Source: Phragmites australis
Taxonomy: Eukaryota > Streptophyta > Magnoliopsida > Poales > Poaceae
Assembly: GCF_958298935.1 (NCBI RefSeq)
Contig: NC_084922.1
Span: 48,515,458-48,579,457 of the forward strand
Length of the DNA stretch: 64,000 bases
Direction: 5' to 3'
This document shows, piece by piece, positions 1 through 10,599 of the stretch (position 1 is the first letter of the stretch; the number at the start of each line of letters is the position of its first letter). The notes below the pieces were generated by a model. The model worked only from the letters and a program-made list of their open reading frames with translations. It was not told where the DNA came from and searched no databases. Made by a program: the position numbers and the translations under genes.

Positions 1-271
1 TCTGTCTTAACAGCTACATTGTAAGAATGTTGTAATACTTGAGACATGGCGACTAGACAAATCGAGTTTTGATCCACTCCAGAGAAAAATGTTGGCAGAG
101 TACATGGGCAGTGCAGTAAGTCGTTTACATGGATCACTTCGTTTAATGCAACTCGTCTCTGCAACATTTAGAACATAACTAACATGAAGGAAACAAAAAT
201 CCTTTTATCTAATGAACCCGCAGTGCGATTCTGTTTGTGAAGCAGCTACACAAACGAGCTGAAACTCTTCA

Positions 272-2449
272 TTAAAGCTCGCTTTCACCACCAGATGTCT
301 TTCCATTGACAGCAATAAGCTCTGTGTCAAAGACTAGAGTTGCTCCACCTATTGGTTACAAAACCCGAAGTTAGTGTTGTAGGATAGTAATGGAAAAACC
401 ACTTGGATCGTAAAATGCACATCCGAGACATGGTAAGCCATATCAAAGTTGAGAATGTGCACACATAATTTCTTCACAACGAACAAGCAAGCAAAAAACA
501 ATAATCGGCCATACCTGGAATCTTAGGTGGGGAGCCTCGCTCTCCGTAACCCATTTTTGCAGGTATCTTTAGCTTCCGCTTTTCACCGACACACATGCCT
601 AGCAATCCTTGGTCCCAACCTAAAGAAAGAAACAATAATGTAGGTCGGTGGATTTGCAATTGCTTCTGATATGAATAGCATAAGCCATTTGGACAAATTT
701 TTTATGACATATTCTTGTAGTCCAAGTCAGTCTAGTATGGACCACAGATAAACATAGAAAGTATAATGTTATGGGAAAGAATAATAACCTTTTATCACTT
801 GGCCGTTTCCAAGAGTAAATTCAAATGGGTCACCTCTGTCATAGCTAGAATCAAAGACTGATCCATCAGTGAGTGTCCCCTGCAGCATATTAAGCAATTC
901 AGCAGAATGATAACAAATGCAGAAAGTAAAATGGTGCAAGATAAGTATCAATGAGTGATTTAATCAAACATGAAAAACAAACAAGCTAAAAACGCACAAC
1001 AAAGGACAGAATTTACAAGGACCACTCTACCAGGAAGTTATCATGCTTTTCTGCATAGCTATATAAATTAGTTCAAGTTACGGAAGCTCCTAAACATGAA
1101 CTTGTGAATATATGTGTAGTACCTATGAAAAATATTCTTGAAAGGCTAAAGCATTGCAACAAACCATGCGAAATAAAACCTTAGGGTTACAAAATACTGG
1201 TCAAATACTTACACGATAATGCACTTTGATTTTGTCGCCTTTGTGTGCTTGCACAGCGCATGACTCTGGCTTGTACTGAAAGGAGGATAAACCAAAGAAA
1301 CAAATGTCATGCAGAGTCAAAAGATACTACCTTTTGGAATATAACAACAACAACAGAATCATAGCCTATGTACGTTGCCTTCTCATTTCATAAATAAATG
1401 TTCGATAATATTTGCTCAAGCATAAATGGGATTGCTCAAAGCAGAACATGAAGATATGGAAATTGCCGACCAACCACACTCCCCACTGCACGCTTCAAAT
1501 TGTGACTGAATATTCCATTTCTCACATAGCATGATTTAATAATTTGGAGTATTCTGTTTGTGGTGTTGACCAAAATCCAGAACAGAGGTTATCCTCTCGG
1601 ACTTTAATTTTTCATCCACCTTTTGGAGAATTTGATAAAGCTGCAAAATAGTGAATTTAACAGCATTCCAACCAAGTTACTTCTTACAGGTCCAAATGCA
1701 ACTTCTGTTAGGCATGTGCCAAATGTGCTCCAGCTGCTCAATACAAGGGACTAGTCCAATACATGCTAGTTGGTTACATAAACTTATACACCTCTTCTAG
1801 TTTGTCCACAAGAGTATAAGAACTAACAAGCATTGAACAACTAATACTACCATGATCATTTTCCAAATCCATCTTTGTAATTGACATATAATAAAACTCA
1901 AGTTAACTAAGAACATTCCTATGACTCCCTCATAACAAGATTGAATGGGGGGAAAATGAGGTAATTTTGCACTTGCAGATCTGTTTAGCTCCCTATTCTA
2001 GATCTAGCATCATCTAAGCCAAATCCTTTCTGAACTCGGTAGCCTTCCTACCAAATTTGCTCACGCCCACCGCCTCGTACCCCGCATACTGGTTTAAATC
2101 GACCATGTATTTTTGCTAGGTCGGTGAACTGAATAATCGCAGATCCGCAAGAATCCAAAAGAACAACAAGTGAAGACGGATCAGAAACCTATTTGGATAC
2201 AGAGTACCTACCTTGACGCCGATCTGAAGCTCCGTGACATCGCGGGACTTCTTGGCCGACGCTGTAGCCAAATCAAGCAGGCCATGAGCACAAGCATTAA
2301 GGCAAAAAAAAAACGAGATCTTTGTACGGCAACGGTTCAAAGAGGGGGCTGGGATAGGAGAAACGATGATTTTTTTGGTTACCGGTAAGCAGGATGGCCG
2401 CCGCGGCGATGGCGGCGGCGAGGCAGAGCAACTGCCGCTTCTTCCCCAT
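272..2449 (-). CDS. FKBP15: ER-type FKBP peptidyl-prolyl cis-trans isomerase (FKBP15-like), complete
   Basis: Six coding exons, read downward: 2449-2383, 2261-2212, 1275-1213, 879-789, 619-515, 348-272. All junctions are GT-AG and the frame stays open for 150 codons plus stop. Residues 1-22 begin MGKKRQ followed by an Ala/Leu-rich hydrophobic run, a typical secretory signal peptide. The rest is one FKBP domain: [10 protein letters not shown], then [31 protein letters not shown] and [13 protein letters not shown], all core family motifs. Known role of the family: proline isomerisation and protein folding in the ER lumen. The length is close to what I recall for plant FKBP15 proteins (about 150 aa). 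The tail ends SGGESEL, which resembles but does not match the HDEL/KDEL retention signal. The start at 2449 is chosen because it gives the signal peptide directly. Family assignment is firm; the paralogue number (15-1 or 15-2) is not resolved. Confidence 0.93.
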
Positions 2450-2785
2450 CGCTTCTGCTTGCTCCCAGTTGCTGTAGTCACCTTCTTTTTCTTCTTCCTC
2501 GTGTGGTTCTGTACGGGTATTTTGCAGTGTTTGGCCCAGCAGCCGATGCGGTGGAGTCGTCCACTTCAATGTTGGGCTCTAAGCAGCAGCTGTTTCGGTC
2601 TTCTTAGTACTGGATCGGCCCATCAATGGCGTGACGGTCACTATACATCTGACAACACCTTTAAAAAACCATCTAACAACATACGCAAATTTATATTAGT
2701 ACAAATGTTCTTCACCATGTGCCAGTGTATCACCCAAGCTATATGTAGCTTAGTCACTGCTTGTAGAGGGTATTTTCAACTTTAA

Positions 2786-3191
2786 GGGTGTGATTAGTTA
2801 TTCGTATGGACCGTATATGCAGGTTGAGAGGAAGTAGTATGAGTAGAATTATATTTGTTAAAAATAAGATTCTTTAGTTAGTTGTATCTATTTGAACAGG
2901 TTGAATTGAGTTTATGTTTGATTGGTCGAATGTCAGATCGTATGAGCGGATGCAAGAGTTGAGACTGTGATTGATTACTCGTATAGAAATGATTTTGTGA
3001 TACTGACAAGTGGATCCACCTGCATGAGTAGATATTACTTTCCTGCATTCACCGGGTCAGGCTGCAGACATACATTTGTATCCGGTCAGCCGGACTAGAA
3101 CAATACATGCGGACAACTAAATATGTATCTTCTTGAAATTATATGTATCCGCTAAACCAGTATCCATCCGTACGGGCAACCAATCACACCC
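2786..3191. mobile_element. MITE with GGGTGTGATT terminal inverted repeats (about 406 bp)
   Basis: The left end reads GGGTGTGATTAGTTATTCG and the right end is the inverted copy (CAACCAATCACACCC), so the segment has imperfect terminal inverted repeats of about 25 bp. Flanking triplets are TAA on the left and CAA on the right, which would fit a Tourist/PIF-Harbinger 3-bp target duplication with one change. It has no coding capacity. It lies just upstream of the FKBP15-like gene. Superfamily assignment is inferred from end sequence and possible duplication size only. Confidence 0.6.
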
Positions 3192-3904
3192 CAAGTGACT
3201 TATAGGTAGATATTTGCGATTTTTCCAAAAAAGAAACAGCTGCTGCTTGGCCATGTGTAATTGACCATCTCCAAAAGAAATTTAAATAATGGACCGTCTC
3301 CAATTACCTTCAAGGAGCTAGATCAATCCATCCATCGTCATTGTGCAGATTTTAGAACTTTAGGGGTCGTTTTTGTGCAGATTGATGCGCGTTAGGTTGA
3401 GGTTGAGGATTGGATATGCATGCAAGCGTTCAAGTCAAAAGGTCGCAAGCTAGCTGACTGTGCAACCACGTGGCATCCAACCAAACCCGGTCATCGGATC
3501 ACTTTAAGAATCCAGCAATTAGCCAATCAATATATAGTGACCATATATATGTAACACCCACTCGCAATTGCAAAACAAAGCACACAATAATATACATAAT
3601 CTGCAGTTCTGCAGATCTACTCGCATGCATGCATGCATGCAGTGTACACACCACACCCAATTCTGCAGATCGGCATCGATAACTGCAGACTGGAAAACAC
3701 TGGCAAACTCGACCGGGACTAAAACGAAAGCACACAATATTTGATGCGAACAAATGGCTCCATTGGTGAGGAGCTTAATTAGCACGTGCGTACGGTGATA
3801 ATACTAATATGCGTGCGGCAGTGGTACTTATGCATTCAGTGGCAGACCCGACGCGAGCATGCATTATTGTGCGGTTATTGTGCAGCACGCCGTCGATCTG
3901 TGCG
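3192..3904. other. Intergenic spacer
   Basis: No supported gene. There is a short GCAT microsatellite near 3623-3640 and several repeated CTGCAGAT words around 3600-3690. This stretch is downstream of the 203-aa gene (minus strand), so its first part may include that gene's 3' untranslated region. Short open frames here overlap on both strands and show no family features. Confidence 0.4.
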
Positions 3905-4516
3905 TCAGTTCCTGTCTTGGAAGCCGAACCTGCGGTCGAAGAAGTGGCCGACGGCTTGGAACGCCGGACCGAAAAACCCGCCGCCACCGCCTCTCCTCTT
4001 CTGATCGTTGTCGTTCTCGTTCTGCGACCCTGGCACGGCGTACACGTGCACCTCCTTCGTGGAGATGTACATGGGCGACCTCGTGCCGTCCTGCGGGGCC
4101 CAGAACGCCGCGGGGGCGTTGTATGGCACGTAGACGTCGCCGCCGTTGCCGTAGGGCGAGTTGTTGCCGTAGACGCCGACGCCGCCGCCGCCTCCATAGT
4201 AGGGAGAGCCTACTGCGCTACCGTTGTAGGCTTTGGCGCCGCCGCTGTAATCGTTGCTGGTGTTGCTGTTGTAGTTGCCGTTCCTGTTGTAGCGGCCCTT
4301 GTCGTCGGCGTCGGCGTGGCTACCGTTGTTGTTGGCGGTGTAGTTCGGATACTCTTCTCCATCGTCGGCCTTCTTGCTGCCGCTGCTCTTCTTCAGGCGC
4401 GAGGACGAGCGTTTCTTGCCGCTGGTCGCTTCATACTGCTGGCCGCCGCCGTATCCGTCCTGCTGGTTGTTGCCGCTCTGGGCGCCCAAGTATGATCTGC
4501 TGTTCCAGTACGACAT
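3905..4516 (-). CDS. Uncharacterised Gly/Asn/Tyr-rich protein, 203 aa
   Basis: A single uninterrupted 203-codon frame starting at the ATG at 4516 (MSYWNSRSYLG). I do not recognise the family. Visible composition: residues 1-35 rich in Gly/Gln/Ser; a basic Lys/Ser/Arg patch at about 33-50 (GKKRSSSRLKKSSGSKK) that could serve as a nuclear signal; an Asn/Asp/Tyr-rich low-complexity middle; a glycine run near 107-112; and a more ordered C-terminus with KEVHVYAVPGS and GGGGFFGPAFQAVGHFFDRRFGF. The C-terminal block looks constrained and is the likeliest conserved motif. There is no membrane segment or signal peptide. The GC-rich frame has antisense shadow frames. An AG at about 4545 upstream of the ATG could be a 5'-UTR splice acceptor. 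Probably a real, intrinsically disordered plant protein; function unknown. Confidence 0.7.
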   Translation of the reverse strand: MSYWNSRSYLGAQSGNNQQDGYGGGQQYEATSGKKRSSSRLKKSSGSKKADDGEEYPNYTANNNGSHADADDKGRYNRNGNYNSNTSNDYSGGAKAYNGSAVGSPYYGGGGGVGVYGNNSPYGNGGDVYVPYNAPAAFWAPQDGTRSPMYISTKEVHVYAVPGSQNENDNDQKRRGGGGGFFGPAFQAVGHFFDRRFGFQDRN

Positions 4517-4559
4517 CGCGCGCGCGTCCGTTGCTTCGGTAGACTAATTTCAGTTCAGG

Positions 4560-5350
4560 AAAACACACACTCAGATGCGAGGGTACAACGTATAAAAGAC
4601 AAATACATCTGAATCAAAGAAAGATCATCCGCGTTAAACTGATGAACAGCTCGCTTGAGATAGTTGTATGCACACTCAGGATATTATAGCTAGATACTAG
4701 AACAGTAAAAAGTGAAAAGAAAGAAAGGAAAAGGGGCTTTGGAGCATGCACGTAAGCGTACCACGTGAGGCCGTGAAAGACAGACAGCAGGATGCCTTGG
4801 ATCCCCTAAGTGGCCTTTGCACAGATCCAAGCAGTGTTCATATAGAGCTCAGGTCAAGCGGTACACTCAATAGTAAGTCAACGTAGCGGTACACTTAATA
4901 TACAATTCATTTTTTTCTCAGACATCCTTCAAACCTACCTAGCAACGTGGCCACGCCACTGCACGGCTAGACCTAAAAATAATACCGACAATTATGCTCT
5001 TCACTCCTATGGTTATAAGTATTGATTTGCACACACCAATTAGTTTATCTAAACATTTAAGTTGATAGAGAAATATTTATTTATACTTTAACACTCCCTC
5101 TGATCTTAGATATGAAAATACAAGTTAGCTATAATTTTTTATTTAATTGTGTCTGTCAATATTCAAACTCGAGATCTCTAGTCTTATACCATATTGAATT
5201 GCATATACCAACCAGTTTAACTAAAAGACTAAGCTGATGAGGAAGATGAACAATTCACTTATACTTCAACAATAAGAACCCGTCAAGGCAATGAATAAAC
5301 ATGAAACAAACTCTTTTCAATGAGATTAGGTAATTAAAGAATATTATCGC
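4560..5350. other. Intergenic; promoter side of the 203-aa gene
   Basis: No gene recognised. The part nearest 4560-4880 is the probable 5' flank of the minus-strand 203-aa gene. From about 4960 on the sequence is AT-rich and repetitive in character, with two related stretches (around 5020-5095 and 5190-5270, both with ACCAATTAGTTTA/ACCAACCAGTTTA followed by 'acttatacttcaac'-like text), suggesting an old diverged duplication. Confidence 0.35.
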
Positions 5351-5803
5351 AAGATGATCCTTAACAATGAATCTGGGGTATACCAGACGATGGACGTGTG
5401 TTGGTCTTCGTTTCTAGTGGATGCATATGGAACTGGACCCAAGAACACACGGATTTATCCAAATTCAGGCCTCCCGTGGGATAATAGCCACATGTCATGT
5501 GTATTGTCTTATGAGTTAGGTGAACTTGTTACGAAGTGTATTCTCTCTTGTCCCTACAAGCACGATCTTCACCCCTTTATATACTAGGGGAGAAGATGTT
5601 CATACAAATGAACCATGCAAAAATAGGTGACAAACGTACATCTGACGAAAACTAACTATCCTTAGCTCATCATGATGGTGGGTAAGCACACACACCTCGC
5701 TCTGGTTGTCCTACACGCCTTATACCATCACCGAACGCTGTCACTCTCATCCATCAGACCATCCCGCAGTATTAAATGCTACAGGATTGTCACTGCAACA
5801 CCA
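5351..5803 (-). mobile_element. LTR of a Tat-lineage gypsy element, minus orientation
   Basis: Read on the minus strand this segment runs from TGGTGTTGCAGTGAC to CAGATTCATTGTTAAGGATCATC and aligns along its whole length with the plus-strand LTR at 10223-10563, allowing some indels. It contains a TATATAAAGGGG box (on the minus strand, about 5572-5585), as expected for an LTR promoter. The antisense Transposase_28 frame begins about 160 bp further on, which is where grass Tat/Retand elements carry an additional antisense frame next to their 3' LTR. I therefore read it as a 3' LTR. Exact ends and target duplication could not be fixed. Confidence 0.65.
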
Positions 5804-5963
5804 GGCCGCCTTATGCGATGGTTGAGATATCATGGCGGCCCTTTAAATTGGACTACCCACGGTTCTCCATGAATCCTTTCGTCATCTCCCTTAGCCTCCA
5901 AGCCTTCGCACTCATTCATCTTTGTCTCCATTCTTGCCCTTGCCGCATCTTCCATTTCGTTTG

Positions 5964-8900
5964 ATGGCTTGCACCGGCAACAAGCCTGCCTTCCCCAGAT
6001 CCAAGTCTAACTGGGCGAGATTGAAGATGATGTATAGCGGCGGCTGCTCACCTACCGCCTTTGCTCGGGGTATCGTTCTGGGGAGAGAGCGCCCGCTCCC
6101 CGCTAGGGGGAGATCGTGCCATTCATCTCATTCTACTTGGCGGGCCTCGTACCGCCCTTCTTCAAGTTATTCACCACCGTTATCTTCTTCTATGATATAT
6201 GCTACCCCCATCTCAACCCCAACTCTATTCTCATGCCAAGCATCTTTGCTCACCTGTGTCAGAACTTCGTCAGGGTCGAGCCGTGCCTCGACCTCTTTCG
6301 GTTCTTCTACACATGCCGGTCGGTGATCGGCCATCCATCAGAAGCTGTGGGTTTCACCTTTGCGGCGGTGCCATGGACTCCTACATTGAGGTGGACCTCA
6401 AATCATCGTGGTTAGGCTGGAGGGAGGATTGGTTCTACCTCATGGCCAACAATTCCTTGGACAACCTCCGCGTGCCAAGCACACCGACGCAGGTTACAGA
6501 CAATTGGGGGAATTCTCCTGTGACTACACTGGAGCTACTGACCCTAGCCTATCCGGTTGGCCATCTTCAAAAGGTCAAGCTGATGGGGTTAGACGTCAAC
6601 CACGAATTCATTAAGCACCGGTTGTGCCCCCTCCAGAGGTGAGCACATCCGGTGTTTATGTACTCTAGTCCGAGCAATGCCACCCGGGAGAGTGGCATAG
6701 GTAACCCCGTTGTCGCTTCCTTGGTGTCACCTTTTTGTACGGGTGTGCGACCTCTTACATCTCTTTTGTGATTCGTATCTCACTGATGATGCAGTTGATG
6801 CACGGATCCAAATCCTAATGTTGGCCTCCCCGAGGAAAGACGATCCTCCAGCCGGCGCACTGTCATCTCACCCTATCGAAGAGAGTGAAGCATAGGAGGG
6901 TAAGTTTGGTATTCCAAAATTCCCTCCCTCCAATCTTTTCAGGAGTTAGATTTTCATGATTGGTGCCATTGCGCCTCCCTAAGGTCGACGTTCTGCACCC
7001 AATCATTGATGAAGTTCTGGAGGCCTCCGACCGGGTCACCTCAAGGAGGGGAATTCGCTGCGACCTCCATCCCGGTGCCTAGCAGAGCACGACCCTACCT
7101 CCTCCTAATCCATCTGGTCGTGACTTCGAACCGTCTGGTCGCAAAGATGGCCAGCCTACCACGGGCTGAACACAGACCACGAGCGGAGGTTCTACGAGCA
7201 GTGCTGGTCAACAGAGAAGGGACCAGTCTCACCCTAAGTTAGCCGGGGCTGACCAGACTACTCGTAGTCCAGCGTTGACCCCGAGGAGAGGTCTTGTGAG
7301 TGGCATCGGCCCATAGGGGAGTGATCAGTCTCGCGTTGAGCTAGCTAGGGGTGACCAGACTGCATGCCAAGCCTCCACGCAAGGGGAGAAGAGATGGAAC
7401 GAGGATTTGACTTCAGTAGAGGCATCCAAGCACGCACGTGGGACACCAACCACTCCCGGCTCGATGACAAACATGACTCCTCCTCACCTGGTCAACTTAG
7501 TGGCTTTGCGAGGTTGAGAGTTGTGCTCCCTCCGACCACGCGGTAAGCTTTCTTGCTAGGTGTAGGTACGTACTTCGAGTCCTTTCTTGACTCTGTAATT
7601 TGTTGTCGCTGTAGGTCTTCTACCCTGGTTGTCATCCCTCCCCCGACACCTCGGATGGATATTCCAGCCCTCGAGCCCACAATGGCCCTGACGCTGGAAG
7701 TAACATCCATGACCCCTTGTGTCCGCAGAGCCTATTGTAGGGCCCTCTCCTGCCTCTGACCTGCTTTCCTTGGTCGCCAGCCTCCTCGCTTCTATCAGCA
7801 AGCTGATCACTGAGAAGGAGGTGGCAGACCACAGATGCGTTGATCTGGAGAGGCTAGTGCCGAAGAAAAGGAGGTGAGGCGTTTGCTTCAGCGGGAGAAT
7901 GCTGCATTTCAGTGGAAGAAAATCATAGTTCAAGAGGAGAAGGCCATGATTGTCGCTCGACATTCCAAGCTGACAGAGGATGAGCGAACAACGTGCGACT
8001 TTCTATGGGATGCCTTCATGGTGATGCTGGGGCCTCTGAGGAGCGTTGGGCTGGAAGCCAATGAACTGAAGAGGTGTCCACGTAGGGTTGAACCTATGTC
8101 AATATGCCATCCAAGTCCTAGTGGAGTGAAAGTGTATCTAGGCCCTCTAAGCGGGTTTTGATGATTGACAGCAAACTATTAAGAGACTAATATGTTTAAT
8201 GATCTTTTGAATAGGTAAAAGTCCCAATGATGAAAACTAGACGACGTTGGCAATCCCCAAAAATGAAAAAAAGAAGATAGCGCATGTTTATTCCTCTAAC
8301 TATAGCAATTTATTTTGAATTGAGTATATGAATTGTCGTACTATTAAGAGGGATGTAGCGTTGAAGACTATGTTATGAACTTAGTGCTTAAAGTTAACCC
8401 CTAGATGAGAAACACATTCCACACTCACGTCACCTGGTTTTAAAAAAAAGTTGTGTTGACATCGAAAGTTTCGAGGGGTAATATCGGAAGTTCCGATATC
8501 AGCCGAATTGTCTGGTGGTTTAAAAATCTCAGCGCTCGGGATGGTTTTGACTTCATCAGAAGTTCCGATGTTGTTGGTCGGAAGTTCTGATGTGTCCAGA
8601 GTGTTTGGTGTATTTCTAGTTCTTGGGAAGTTCTTGGCTTGATCGGAAGTTCTGATGATTTTAACCAGAAGTTCTGATGCGAGCCGGCATGTCTGATGTG
8701 TTTAAATATCTGGAGCTCAGGAAGTTCTCGCTTGAATCGAAAGTTTTGATGTTTCAAATCGGAAGTTCCGACATGTGTATATCCCTAGTTCTTGGTTAGA
8801 GTAGAGCTAATGAATATTGTTACTTTGCACTGATGGGAAGTTCCGATCATAAAATCGGAAGTTTCGATGTGGGCTGAAAAAGTGCATAACAACTAGTTTT

Positions 8901-9942
8901 TGGGGGGTACCCTATAAATACTCTCCCCTCTCACCTCTTCGGGTTGCTGGTGCTTTAACAAGTTAGAACCTCTCTAGAGCCCCAAAGTTCATCTCTCCAC
9001 TCCCCTAGCTTTGTGCTACATCTTGTGAAAGGGTTTTGAGTGAGAGATCTAGTGAAAGTGGATTGATTTCATCTTTGAGCACTAGGATTCATCTCCAGGC
9101 GTTCTTCATGCGCATTTGTTACTCTTGGTGATTGAGGTCTCCTAGACGGCTAGGAGTGACTCATGAGCCACCGAATCACTTGTGGTGCGCCGTGAGAGTT
9201 TGTGAAGGCCGGATTCTGCCTCTAAAAGGGAAGGAATACCAAGTTGTGCTGATGAGTGCTTTATGCTACCTCGTGAGGAAAATGGTTGAAAGAGATCTAG
9301 CTCAAGTGCGATCGAGCCCCTCAACGGAGACGTAGGATCCCCTCAACGGAGACGTAGGATCCCCTCGAGGATCCGAACTTCGGGAACAAATTTGTGGTGT
9401 CTCCCCTCTTTGGTTATTTCTCTCCTTTTATGTGCTTGCGAGCAATTCGGTTAATATCTTGAGTTAGACTCTGTGCTTGGTAGTTTTTGTCCAAATTGAA
9501 TAGTATACTATCCTATTGCATCTTGTATTTCATAGTTTAACTCATTGTTGCTCATAGATTTAGCTTTGTTCTATATTCAAGCAAATCGGAAGTTCCAATA
9601 TTGTATATCAGAAGTTCCGGTGTAAGTGAGAACATTCGATCACCTGGATCAGAATATCCGGTATTTATTTCCGTTGTGCTATTCTGTTTTAATTATTTGA
9701 AAAAGGGCCTATTTACCCCCCTCTAGGCTGTATCTCAATCCTTCATGGAGAAGTTCACCCAAATCTCAGGCATCCTGATGGCATGGGCAGTGGAGGACAT
9801 GGTGAAGGAGGTGAAAGACACGGCAAGGTACATGCTACAGTGCTACCGTAGCTGCGACCCCAACTTCAACCTTGAGGCCATCTCGGAGGGGGTTGCAGTA
9901 GCTGGTGCCAAAGCCGAGGCGAAGCTGCATGTAGAGTGTTAG
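5964..9942 (+). pseudogene. Transposase_28 ('putative gypsy type transposon') antisense frame, broken and split by a solo LTR
   Basis: Starts at ATG 5964 (MACTGNKPAFPRSK). Across three frames it shows the hallmark of this grass TE family: GEIVPFISFYLAGLVPP, PHLNPNSILMPSIFAHLCQNF, a WREDWFYLM block, then after a plausible intron (donor near 6641, acceptor near 6794) a polar region and a coiled-coil-like segment (LLQRENAAFQWKK at about 7876). It has at least two frameshifts in the first 700 bp. The frame is interrupted at 8126 by a 1.6-kb solo LTR and resumes at about 9751 (EKFTQISGILMAW, then ARYMLQCYRSCDPNF, the usual C-terminal motif), stopping at 9942. Domain identity is by recognition. The function of the family is unknown, and this copy is not expressible as one protein. 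Confidence 0.7.
8127..9745 (+). mobile_element. Solo LTR of a Sirevirus-like copia element, with 5-bp target duplication
   Basis: The segment begins TGAAAGTGTATCTAGGCCC and ends ATCCTTCA, flanked on both sides by TGGAG (8122-8126 and 9746-9750), a perfect 5-bp duplication. Start, 3' half and end match the plus-strand LTR at 56763-59493: both share CCTCAACGGAGACGTAGGAT, GAACTTCGGGAA and the terminal 'ccccctctaggc' block. It contains no internal coding region, so it is a solo LTR left by LTR-LTR recombination. Between about 8460 and 8880, and again at 9585-9625, it carries many copies of a palindrome close to TCGGAAGTTCCGA. A 22-bp unit is duplicated in tandem near 9319-9362. Confidence 0.88.
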
Positions 9943-10222
9943 GGGTGGTGGAGTACATAAGATCTCTCTTTCGGTCAAAGACCATTGAAGAGTAATTATC
10001 AGATTGTAACTTAGGCTTGTATCATACCTTGAATGAAGTTTTTTCATTTCCTTGATGGCTCGTACGACGAACCTCTGGTTGCAAAGCAAAATCCTATGTC
10101 CAACCCTTACTAGTCGCAGAGCAGTACTTATCTAACCAATCAAGTCTCATTTAATGCTTCATACTTAAGTATTTTTCTTCCCTAGGTGCTCGCTTTCGGA
10201 GAGGCATGCTCGTGGGGCAACG

Positions 10223-10563
10223 TGGTGTTGCAGTGACCCGTCTCATAGCATTTAATGCTACGGGATGATCTGACGGGTGAACGTGATGGTGTTTCGTGAT
10301 AGTACAGGGTGTGCAGGACGACCAGAGCAGGGTGAGCGTGCTTACCCACCATCATGATGAGCTAGGAATAGCTAAGCTTCATCAGACGTAGGTTTGTATG
10401 AACATCTTTCCTCCTTGTATATAAAGAGTGAAGACCCTGCTTGAGACTTGAACCTGAATAAGTTCGTGTGTCCTTGAGTCTAGTTCGATAAACATCCACT
10501 AGGAACGTAGATCAACATGTGCACATCATCTAGTATACCCCAGATTCATTGTCAAGGATCATC
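10223..10563 (+). mobile_element. LTR (5') of a Tat-lineage gypsy element, plus orientation
   Basis: Inverted copy of 5351-5803, starting TGGTGTTGCAGTGAC. It has a TATATAAAG box at about 10418-10426 and ends at CAAGGATCATC. Directly after it comes TTTGGTGGGCTAGGTAGGGG (10572-10591), which has the look of the primer binding site found just after gypsy 5' LTRs. The upstream edge is uncertain; the LTR could begin earlier, since 9945-10222 is not otherwise explained. Confidence 0.65.
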
Positions 10564-10571
10564 TCCCGATA

Positions 10572-10591
10572 TTTGGTGGGCTAGGTAGGGG
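10572..10591 (+). other. Probable gypsy primer binding site
   Basis: TTTGGTGGGCTAGGTAGGGG lies about 8 bp downstream of the LTR end and resembles the TTTGGCGCC...GGGG primer-binding region typical of grass gypsy elements. The match to a specific tRNA was not tested. Confidence 0.45.
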
Positions 10592-10599
10592 CGTGTTTT

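Noticed and set aside
3775..4542. Long plus-strand frames (228 and 227 codons, Val/Ala- or Arg-rich) and a 140-codon minus frame around the 203-aa gene
   Set aside because: Shadow frames caused by high GC. Their composition is that of antisense or shifted translation, and none resembles a family.
8460..8880. Heat-shock elements from GAAGTTC text in the solo LTR
   Set aside because: The spacing between GAA and TTC is one base rather than two, and the flanking CG/CG half-sites are conserved instead. The CGGA-N3-TCCG description fits better.
5351..10563. A single DNA transposon with 0.35-0.45-kb terminal inverted repeats encoding Transposase_28
   Set aside because: The right arm is followed by a primer-site-like sequence and gag text, which fits an LTR. 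Kept as an open question in the findings instead.
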